DNA of 37,339 nucleotides, from contig NW_003215602.1 in NCBI RefSeq assembly GCF_000006405.1, forward strand, positions 51,001 to 88,339, given 5' to 3'. Position 1 is the first letter of the stretch. Every line of letters begins with the position of its first letter. The notes under the pieces are model-generated. The model was not told the DNA's origin. It was given only the letters and a program-made list of their open reading frames with translations, and ran no database searches. Below, in pieces: positions 30,092 through 37,339 of the stretch. Source of the stretch: Perkinsus marinus ATCC 50983 (Eukaryota > Perkinsozoa > Perkinsida > Perkinsidae). The position numbers were made by a program, and so were the translations under genes.

Positions 30092-30113
30092 AAATACGCC
30101 GTATTTAATACGG
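30092..30113. repeat. 14-bp inverted-triplication insertion (S = AATACG)
   Basis: Perfect pattern, w=A and x=G. The B copy (near 19,112) has a simple CAATAAGGTGAACAT at this point. Confidence 0.8.
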
Positions 30114-30195
30114 TGAACATAAATTCACTACCTCTTCCCTGCCAAGCCATGGGGGATTGTACAAATGAAGATACGGTCTCTTAGAGGCCAATATA

Positions 30196-31222
30196 CAGGG
30201 TGTCCCAAATGACTCGCAGAAATTTTCCAAATTTTTCCGCGAGTAAAATTTTTCAGAAAACTTTTGCTGAGTGTGCACTTTCAATGTAAGAGACCTTCCA
30301 TTCATCTAATACAGGCTGTATTATACAGCCTCACGATAGTTAGAGTGGAGGAGTAGCTTTGTTACTCTCACCCAGCATGCCTCGAATGAAGGAAATACCT
30401 CATGATAAAAACCCAAGTTTGGGTTTCTAGACTACGAATGACCTAGATTTAGCTCACACTGGGCGGAGAATCTCGATCCAGCCAGGTCTCTTAGAGAATA
30501 ATCATTTTTCCACTAGATTCTTCAGCATGACTGCCATAGGTGGGCGGTCTATCGCGGACCCTGGGCAGGCGAGACAGTCAGGGACTCTGTCAGAGTGGAT
30601 CAGTGATCCAACGCTGAATGGCAATGACATTGCAACTGTCAGCTGATGATTAGCTCAATATATATTCTACACTGAGCCACCCCAACTTCTACAATATAGA
30701 ATTTTTCTAATAAAAGTTTGAATAGAAGCTCCCACTTCAAGGCCTTTCCAGAGGAAGTCTGCTGATTTCAACTGGAATAGTCCTCCAAATCTAAGCTAGG
30801 GATGGAAATTCCATCATGGAATACGATGATGTAGAGTCCCGTCATATGCAGCGCGGCGCCACTGGCGTCATGATGCAGCATAAAGAAGTAATCGAACGAG
30901 ATACTGTTGACGGTCGCCCGTATATGAATTCACTCGCAGATATAACCGACACGATCCGCGGCAAAGTTCGTAGTATTCAGCAAACAGGAAGTTTTCAAAT
31001 CATTTGAGTCAAATGCAATATGATCCCCACGGAAGCTTGCAGGAATGATTCATTCATTCTGAATGAATTGTGTCAACGCATTTGCTCTAAATTACACGAA
31101 TATCCACTCCCCGCCAATTGTGGGAACTTTCCGAAACTTTCGGAAAAATTCCCGGAAACTTTCCTCTAAAACTTTCCGCCGTTTGGGAACCCCTTTCCCG
31201 AGTCGGGAATCCCGACACCCTG
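30196..31222. mobile_element. Possible DNA element with CAGGGTGTC ends
   Basis: Starts CAGGGTGTCCCAAATG and ends with the inverted 9-mer (GACACCCTG), where it interrupts the integrase fragment. Both ends are followed inward by AT-rich GGAAA/TTTCC-rich sequence. No target duplication is visible and the first 100 bp also occur, diverged, in unit B, so the boundaries are uncertain. A 63-codon frame (30,816-31,007) is unrecognised; no transposase. Confidence 0.3.
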
Positions 31223-31223
31223 G

Positions 31224-31421
31224 TCCACCGCTACTGAAGTTACGTTGAGGCTGTTCTGGGACCCTTGAGTGTCTTACTTTGGCATTCCTTTGAGTATCAT
31301 GTCGGATAGTAATGCGTTGGATTCTCAAACGATGCGCCACTCGTTGGCAGATACTGCAATTCAATACTTGCCCATTCCTGCAGAGACTGTCGCGTGTGGA
31401 AGTACCACCAAGACGACCTAG
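31224..31421 (+). pseudogene. Retroelement integrase core fragment, unit D
   Basis: Begins S-T-A-T-E-V-T-L in the same frame as the 19.3-19.7 kb fragment and carries F-G-I-P-L-S-I-M-S-D, then R-H-S-L-A-D-T-A-I-Q-Y-L as in the A and B scraps. One internal stop replaces a Trp or Arg codon. Truncated at the left by the CAGGGTGTC element and ended by a stop. It links the integrase fragment of B with the scraps in A and B, so all derive from one retroelement. Confidence 0.55.
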
Positions 31422-31523
31422 GCAGTAGCCTCCAACGGCGATCGTGGCTGTTTCGACTTTTCCATCAACTTTTGGGAGCTACAAAGGTATAGAAATTCAG
31501 CTTTCAGGAAGGTTTTCCGTTCT

Positions 31524-31876
31524 GAGTATCGTCCGCCTCTTGCGGCTCTACTTTAATGCCACCAACCTATTGCTTGTACTGGAAAACATATATATAGCAA
31601 CTTTCGGCCTCTCATTTGCCCTCCTCGGCCATAAATCCAATCACAATCGACTCACCAGCGACATGTGAAGCAGGAACTCCCTTCTCGTGCTGATTTCGCT
31701 TTGCATGCTTTTGTGTCATCGAAAGCATTATGTGATTGAGATTTTGTGTGGTTCGCATTGTGTCATCAGCAGTACCGAGACAGTACACAATTTAAGCAAA
31801 CCCAGAAAGTTGCAAACGAAACGCCCGCTTCGTACCCTTGCTTCCTTATAGGTGATCTATCCGTATACGGTTTGCG
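31524..31876 (+). repeat. Repeat shared with 20,466-20,842
   Basis: Second copy of the block holding the M-W-F-A-L-C-H-Q-Q-Y frame. Here it continues through GGTGATCTATCCGT into the secreted-protein promoter region, as in A and B. Confidence 0.5.
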
Positions 31877-32195
31877 GCAGGTTCACACCGCACAAGGTTG
31901 TGCGGAATCTTGTTCATTGATAGCGTTTTATGTGAAATACGCGAGTTGATCGATATTGTTAGGGCAGAATGGCTCCGGAATGAGGGAGACTTCTGAGGAT
32001 CTTTTCTTTCGGCAGCATCGGGATATGTTTGAACTTCGATTGTAAACATCTTCTGGTCACTAAGTCATCATCTAGCGGCGATGGCACTGTTGGATTGTGC
32101 ACCAGTGGTGATTGGCTTGATCTAGAAAACGCTACACTAAAAGCATCGAATTGAGTATCATGTGTAGTAACTTTTCATCTCATCCTTCTCCATCC

Positions 32196-32633
32196 ATGTA
32201 TAGATCGAACTGCAAGTTGGTGATCTTGGTCCTGGTGATTCCTGTGCTATCAGTGTTCGCCGACCCTCCCAAAGGCCACTACGTCGGATCTGACTTAAAG
32301 CCTAGTTATCTTCGAATAGATGCAGCATTCGGCGACATTGAAGGTTCTATGACCCTTCATTTCAGTATCGAATGTGGCGCTACCCGTAAAAGGTTCGACG
32401 CGTCGTTTAGGCTCTTCCTCTTGCCTAACACGAGGTACAGATATGCAATCTTGCCCCCTCTAGATGAGTATAACCATCTGTTATCCTTCTACAACAAGGA
32501 ATGCGGCCGCGCTCCAGCAAGTTTTCCTGATTTCTACAATTTCGGCTACGACGAAGTAGCTGGTCGTGTCTCCGTTCTGGTCACAGGGCCTGAAAGGAGT
32601 AAGATGGTTTACCTATATAAGCATAAGCCGTAA
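32196..32633 (+). CDS. Small secreted protein, family member 4 (145 aa)
   Basis: Nearly identical to member 1 except for a few substitutions and a stop at the usual place, giving a shorter C-terminus (…K-H-K-P). Signal peptide 1-22, C60 and C103 are conserved. The frame is open 15 codons further upstream to an ATG at 32,151 because of one extra base in the CT-rich leader. I chose the inner ATG since it places the hydrophobic core correctly and is common to all members. The 3' flank also resembles unit A, so A and D form one subfamily. Secreted; function unknown. Confidence 0.75.
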   Translation: MYRSNCKLVILVLVIPVLSVFADPPKGHYVGSDLKPSYLRIDAAFGDIEGSMTLHFSIECGATRKRFDASFRLFLLPNTRYRYAILPPLDEYNHLLSFYNKECGRAPASFPDFYNFGYDEVAGRVSVLVTGPERSKMVYLYKHKP

Positions 32634-33180
32634 TTTTGGCACCGGTAGCTTGGAGGGGATTAGATGGCGTCTCGCTGAGGAGAGTCTACTGTAACATTCC
32701 TTCTAGCATCGTCCTTAGTCCCATCAGATGCTTCATCATAGATAATTTTTTCAACATCCACCCGTGGATCAATGAATATTACCTTTTCCCAATCACATCG
32801 GCACTTTTTATCGGAAATTTCATTCGAAAGGATGGATATATAATCATTTTTTATGGGTCTAGAGTGTATACGTTATTCTTGGAGCATACTGAGGATGCAC
32901 CCGGCTGTACGACGAGTCACATTCAGTTGGTCATATCATCGAGTCGATTATGAAGTCACTTTGATAACCAAAGTTTGGTTATCAAAGTGAATCATTCACC
33001 GTGAATGATTCACAGTGGTATCTGTCGTGGTGATAGACACCTGTCGGTTGGAGATCTCAGAATCCTTCAGCTATGAAGCACTGTGATGTGGACCGAATCC
33101 CTGTGCTCTTTACAATGTGGAGATGGTATAATTCATCTCTGTATTTCACTTAACGTTTGAATGACTGCGATTTCCTGCCA
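32634..33180 (+). repeat. 3' flank of unit D
   Basis: Closest to the unit A flank. A 16-bp-arm hairpin (32,956-32,990) and an overlapping 12-bp-arm one (32,987-33,013) replace a longer stretch of flank that is still present in A. Homology ends near 33,180. Confidence 0.65.
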
Positions 33181-33884
33181 CGAAACCTTTACCAGGACCC
33201 TAGCAGAAAATTGAGCGCCAAGGCTTGGTGGTTTTAGAGGGTTTTGGGGGAAAATGGAGGGCGCCTGTCAGTTTCTAAGGGCAAGCAATGATGACTCGTC
33301 ATTGACGAGTCCATAACTTATACATATGATGTACAAGGCCGAACATCCAATGGAGGTGTAACACACTGAACTTCGGTGACCGATTCAGTCAGACCGAAGA
33401 CAGCTGATTGCAAACAAAACGCTTGAATTATTGCATCTCGAATGAAAGTGGCACTGAAGTTTAGTAGCTAGAACAAACCACCGTAGTTCACAGGATAGCA
33501 GATTATATATCGATTTGATATCGCTTAATGCTACATGCTTGCGACTCGCAAGTTGCGAGTCGATGGCTTAAATTCTATATCAGACTCATCAACTCAAAAC
33601 AGTTAGGTAAGAAACTAAGTTAATAAGTTATTTGAACCTATCGGATGGGTTCATCCTACCCGATGTGCTCGAGGAATTCTCTCTGAGACTTCTTTACCAT
33701 GATCCGTCCATACCTTCTCGGCTCTGAATCAGAGTCTCTGATATATGTGTCGTGCCTCTGCAGCGGGTCGGAACTTTTGACCGGCCTGCCCGCTCAGGTG
33801 ACTGTAGGAAACTTCGCTAATATAACATCGGCCACCCGACGGCATTGACCTAGTGAAAAGGAATTACCCCGCAGACGTAAGCGC
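33181..33884. other. Spacer between units D and E, no gene seen
   Basis: No frame with a motif. Palindromes at 33,286-33,304 and near 33,543-33,563, and one 14-bp triplication. Confidence 0.5.
33721..33742. repeat. 14-bp inverted-triplication insertion (S = CTCTGA)
   Basis: w=G, x=T; one mismatch at w'. No paralogous locus. Confidence 0.6.
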
Positions 33885-33903
33885 ACAAGACAGGTAGCAG
33901 GCC

Positions 33904-33925
33904 TTGGCAGTCTGCCAATGGCAGA
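33904..33925. repeat. 14-bp inverted-triplication insertion (S = TGGCAG)
   Basis: Perfect pattern, w=T and x=A. Unit C has simple GCCTTGGCAGAACAC near 21,451. Confidence 0.9.
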
Positions 33926-34244
33926 ACACTATAAACTTAAGTGACTGAAAAGTTGGAGTTGTCCAACTATCTTACAACACATCCCAGTAAAGATGCTCTG
34001 TAGAAGGGCACAATACCATCGACATGTGGGTCAGTTAAGGAGACAGGCAATGCTGGCGCGGGGGCGCATAACTGTCCCGAATACAACACTGACCATGGCG
34101 CACGGGAGACTCGAAAGGTTCGTGCAGAAGCCGCCCCTATCGAGACCCGAGCGCACGCCCAAGCAGAGAACGAAAGACGGGTCAACGAAATAATTCTGTT
34201 GAGGACCTAGAGTTCACCAACCCCAGGGAACCTAGAGCACCCGA

Positions 34245-34266
34245 GATAGGGGCCCTATCATAGGGC
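34245..34266. repeat. 14-bp inverted-triplication insertion (S = ATAGGG)
   Basis: Perfect pattern, w=G and x=C. Unit C has simple CCGAGATAGGGCTAA near 21,781. Confidence 0.9.
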
Positions 34267-34510
34267 TAAACACGTAGCCCTATCCGGGTCCACGGCACGT
34301 GATACGAGAGATGCACGCAAGTACATCGCGAGGCGATATCACGCACGTTTAACACCGAGAAACAGGGTTTGGCGGAACATATACATCATCTGGTCACTAA
34401 CTCATCATCTAGCGGCGATGACAATGTTGGGTTGATAGAGAAAACGCTACACTAAAAGCATCGAGTTGAGTATCATGTGTAGTAACTTTTCATCTCATCC
34501 TTCTCCATCC

Positions 34511-34963
34511 ATGTATAGATCGAACTGCAAGTTGGTGATCTTGGTCCTGGTGATTCCGATGCTATCAGTGTTCGCCGATCCTCTCCAAGGCCACTACTTC
34601 GCATCTGACTTGGAGCCTAGTTATCTTGGAATAGATGCAATTTTTTTTATAAGGGAGAGCAATCCTCTAAAACTCCAACTCCGCATCATATGTGGCAAAC
34701 AACGTCACGGGTTCGGAGGGTGGTTCGATCTCGAGCCAACCAACGACGTGGTACCGTCGCTGCCAACCCAGAAGATATATAAAACAACTGCTGGTGCCAC
34801 TATACCCATCGACTGCGGCCGCCCCCGAGCAAGTATGCCCGATTTCTCCACCTACTACTACGACGAAGCAGCTGATCTCGTCTCTGTTAAGATCAAAGGG
34901 CGTGAAAATGAGGAGAAGACGATTAACCTAAATAAGTATAATCCGCAAATTTTGCCACCGTAA
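34511..34963 (+). CDS. Small secreted protein, family member 5, divergent (150 aa)
   Basis: Signal peptide 1-22 is conserved almost to the residue, but the mature domain is the most divergent of the five. The G-A-T-R-K and L-L-S-F-Y-N-K-E stretches are replaced, residues 72-98 are unalignable by eye, and only the two cysteines (C61, C102), the D-C-G-R-P-R-A-S-M-P-D-F region and the D-L-V-S-V-K-I-K-G strand remain. The tail Q-I-L-P-P is new. The frame extends 15 codons upstream to 34,466, as in member 4; the inner ATG is preferred. Intact despite divergence, so probably expressed. Diversifying change of a secreted protein is an inference. Confidence 0.7.
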   Translation: MYRSNCKLVILVLVIPMLSVFADPLQGHYFASDLEPSYLGIDAIFFIRESNPLKLQLRIICGKQRHGFGGWFDLEPTNDVVPSLPTQKIYKTTAGATIPIDCGRPRASMPDFSTYYYDEAADLVSVKIKGRENEEKTINLNKYNPQILPP

Positions 34964-35642
34964 GCTTGGAGGGGATGAGGGATGACCTCTCGCTGAGGAG
35001 AGCCTACTGTAACATTCCTTCTAGTATCGTCCTTAGTCCCGTCAGATGCTTCATCATGAATCTTTTATTCAACATCCATCCGTGGATGAATCATTATTAC
35101 TTTTTCCCAATCACATCGGCGCTTCTTATCGGAATTTTTCACAGAAAATGTGATTCGAGAGGTTGGATATACAATCATCTTTTATGGGTCTAGAGTGTAT
35201 ACATTTTCCTTGGAGTATACTGAGCATGCATCTGCCCATACGAAGAGTCACGTTCGGTTGGTCATATCATCGAGCCGATTATGAGGTCTTATTGGTTGTC
35301 TCAGTCGGGGCATGCTTATCGATAGCGTACAGCTTTTGAGGATCTTAGAAATTTACAGGGTCTGTCCAGGTTGCTTTGTCGCGTTCTATCAAGTGAGTAA
35401 CCGTACGTAACATCTTGCTACACTAACTCAAGACGCAAGACCTGCGAGATGGAGGCGTCTCACCCGGCATGCGCCGCGCTTTACATTCAATCTGGTCGAC
35501 AGATTTTAGTGTAGTCGGACGAAACGCGTCAATGTAACGAATACTTTTGAGTTAGTATAGTGAGTATGATCGTACTGTATGTTAATATGCTGAGTGATTC
35601 ACCGTCGTACCTGTCGTAGTGATAGACACTTGTCGGTTGAGG

Positions 35643-35664
35643 ATCTCAGGCTGAGATTCTCAGC
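35643..35664. repeat. 14-bp inverted-triplication insertion (S = TCTCAG)
   Basis: Perfect pattern, w=A and x=C. Unit B (near 15,756) and C (near 25,250) have simple GGATCTCAGCACTG. Confidence 0.9.
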
Positions 35665-35872
35665 ACTGTGATGTGGACCGAATCCCTGTGCTCTTTACAA
35701 TGTGGAAATGGCATAATTCATCTCTGTATTTTACTCAACGTTTGAATGACTGTGATGCTCTGAAGTCAAGGCGCTCCTTCCCTACAGGGCGCTGGTCGAC
35801 GAGTTGGTCACAGTGTTGGTAGGTTCGCGAGTGAATGACTGGAGCCACGTCCGAGACGCGACGTCAGAGCTG

Positions 35873-35894
35873 GTGACAGGCTGTCACTGATAGC
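35873..35894. repeat. 14-bp inverted triplication, copy of the unit B event (S = TGACAG)
   Basis: Same event as at 15,976 with one substitution in the second S, inherited through the B/E duplication. Confidence 0.7.
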
Positions 35895-36456
35895 ACGTCG
35901 AACAACAACTTGGTTATACGAATTTGTGTCAATCAAGCCGTTCGCAGCATCGGGTACACCCCAGAGTTGAGCGGTAAATTCGATGCTAAGAATCTTGACA
36001 TCGATTCGTGTATCAATGCTATGGATGGATGAGCTGCGCTCATAAGTGATTAACTCGCATTTTCCTACTTCTCAATGTCATCATTGTGAATATCAAGTCT
36101 CTCAGTTTCGTAGGATCCCCCGCGTTCATATTGTTAACACACCTAGTATATCTCTCGCCAAGTTCAAGCAATGTACGATGCAACCTTATCAACCGTATAA
36201 GAATAACGATGATCTCTGCTTCGCCTCTTGTCCTAACCGGCGTTTGAGTTGTCATAAGCAACTCGTTTGTTGGATTCATCCGTAGCTGTATCTTCAGCGG
36301 TTGATATCGTATACACCTCTTTATCGTGGTGTAAGGGTATACCGGTCGAGACAAAGCCCTTCGAAGCTATGTTGAATGTTAATCGCGAAAGCAGAGAATT
36401 CTTAGAATTAGAAAAGTAGGTTGATCAGCGAGAACACTCATAATGCAGATACAAGG

Positions 36457-36498
36457 GCTCTGACTCAGAGCTCTGACTCTTCGTCTCAGAGACGAAGC
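36457..36498. repeat. Compound palindromic insertion of 27 bp
   Basis: Between GGGCTCTGA and GACGAAG, which are contiguous in unit B (about 16,557), E has two adjoining inverted copies: one of GCTCTGAG and one of GAGACGAAG (9-bp arms, 1-nt centre). It looks like two events of the 14-bp type with one base lost and some later change. Confidence 0.7.
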
Positions 36499-36500
36499 CG

Positions 36501-36522
36501 ATTTACAGTGTAAATTTTACAC
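36501..36522. repeat. 14-bp inverted triplication, copy of the unit B event (S = TTTACA)
   Basis: Same perfect pattern as at 16,577. Confidence 0.75.
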
Positions 36523-37119
36523 CAGTTGAAGATAATGTTTTATAGCACTTTTCCGCGCTGAAGTTTTGAATCTATGGTGCGAGAATGAAAACAATGAAAA
36601 CACCATTCTTCCTCAGAACCAAGGCTTTCAATACACGACTGTTCCCACTTCTCATGAAGCTTCGAAATGTCTGCAAAGTACCAGTGTGAGGATATGTGTT
36701 TGCTTCCGTCGACTGAATTCGTTAGTTTCCTCAACAAATTGTGGAAATCCACACACGATTTTGCCAAAATTTCCTCAGAATTTCCATTTAGTCGACCATG
36801 TGCATATATTCCTATGCTGCAAAGTGCAACGAAAGATCAACACTGCATCATTTCCATATCAAATTCAATTTTTTAAGAAAAGTTTATTTTTTTCTCCCTT
36901 TTGTTACTATTCGGTTCATTTTGTCAACCCTTTATAGATTTGGCTGATATTTTCATATTTTGGGAATATTACACCCAATTTGTTGATTTTTCACTTTTTA
37001 TTAAACATTTTCTCCAAAATTTCAATAAAATACCAATAATAATTAATGTTATACCCAGTCTATTTGAAAGCATAGGAGTTCAAATAAAACTCCTTTGCTT
37101 TCAAATTAAACTGTTTAAT

Positions 37120-37285
37120 TCAGCCCAGAACACACTTGTTAAACTGCGCAATCTGACCTGAGCTGAGATTCGTGTCGATGACGTCCAGGAACTCGATAAC
37201 ATGCGAAGTTCCGTCCAACGAGTAATTATCCTCGAAAACTATTTTCTCGGCGATATTTTTACGATCAAAATCTGTACGAATAGCA
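37120..37285 (-). CDS. Conserved minus-strand exon, copy E
   Basis: Uninterrupted version of the exon that the hAT-like element cuts in unit B. On the minus strand a pyrimidine-rich TTTCCCCACAG just upstream (37,286-37,296) resembles a splice acceptor, followed by A-I-R-T-D-F-D, then Y-S-L-D-G-T-S-H-V-I-E-F-L-D-V and a stop at 37,120. The 5' exon lies beyond the window, so the gene is partial. No family recognised. Confidence 0.4.
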
Positions 37286-37339
37286 CTGTGGGGAAATATG
37301 CACATGGTCAACAACATAAGAAGTTTTGAGAGATTTTTG

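Larger units (their letters stand above)
29340..30195 (+). repeat. Upstream part of unit D, shared with B and E flanks
   Basis: Homologous to 17,095-17,357 plus 18,703-19,195, without the hAT-like element, so it serves as an empty site. It contains the longest hairpin in the window and one 14-bp triplication not present in B. Confidence 0.65.
33885..34380 (+). repeat. Repeat upstream of gene 5, shared with unit C
   Basis: Homologous to 21,430-22,080. It lacks about 150 bp present in C after the GGTCCACGG sequence and has two 14-bp insertions that C does not have. Confidence 0.6.
34964..37339 (+). repeat. 3' flank of unit E (to window end)
   Basis: The first ~200 bp resemble unit C (shared TTTTTCACAGAAAAT insertion). 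From about 35,180 to the end it is nearly identical to unit B (15,300-17,357, then 18,703-18,760 after the transposon). Differences from B include palindrome-forming insertions at 35,643, about 36,402 and about 36,457-36,498, and one short deletion between AGC repeats near 36,285. Confidence 0.75.

Noticed and set aside
1-37339. CRISPR array, phage defence island or prokaryotic operon
   Set aside because: No spaced direct repeats with constant units, no ribosome binding site-led gene strings; introns and transposon types are eukaryotic.

Overview
The window reads as eukaryotic nuclear DNA. Coding sequence is split by GT-AG introns, there are remnants of eukaryotic DNA transposons (MULE, hAT) and of a Gypsy-type retroelement, tRNA-derived pol III sequences, and an internal TTAGGG tract. 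Compact genes, a tandem family of small secreted cysteine-containing proteins and dense decayed transposons fit a plant- or host-associated fungus best. An oomycete or another protist cannot be excluded. No bacterial operon or phage organisation is visible.

Layout. 1-3,600: transposon debris, namely a MULE N-terminal DNA-binding domain remnant, two divergent tRNA-like sequences and a CTCGGAA-rich probable non-autonomous element. 3,630-6,105: unit A, made of a 3' fragment of a UbiA gene, an integrase scrap and secreted-protein gene 1. 6,107-6,464: Gypsy pol fragment on the minus strand. 6,465-9,120: apparently gene-free. 9,149-10,637: broken MULE transposase. 11,536-12,945 (minus): an apparently intact three-exon UbiA prenyltransferase gene, the best non-repetitive gene here. 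13,560-19,300: unit B (UbiA fragment, integrase scrap, gene 2, long 3' flank), whose flank is split by a 1,345-bp hAT-like element with an 8-bp target duplication. 19,323-21,070: integrase pseudogene and unassigned ORFs. 21,440-26,230: unit C (gene 3), split by a hAT transposase remnant. 26,231-29,340: mostly empty. 29,340-33,180: unit D (gene 4). 33,885-37,339: unit E (gene 5), a mosaic of C-like and B-like sequence.

The five secreted-protein genes (about 145-150 aa, all on the plus strand) share a nearly invariant signal peptide, two cysteines and conserved flanks, while the mature part diverges, most of all in gene 5. This is the pattern of an expanding secreted family, possibly effectors; the function itself is not visible in the sequence.

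The most unusual observation is a recurrent micro-rearrangement. At 21 or more places a 6-bp word S, flanked by bases w and x, has become w-S-x'-S'-w'-S-x, where a prime marks the reverse complement. This is an exact 14-bp inverted triplication. At ten loci a paralogous copy in the same window still carries the simple word, so these are insertions. Two lie in transposon reading frames and shift them, and one site shows two nested events. None was seen in the UbiA exons or in the five secreted-protein genes. Longer perfect hairpins (arms up to 29 bp, often with a 1-nt or 9-nt centre) accompany them. The constant geometry suggests a specific enzymatic or repair process; I do not know a named system that produces it.
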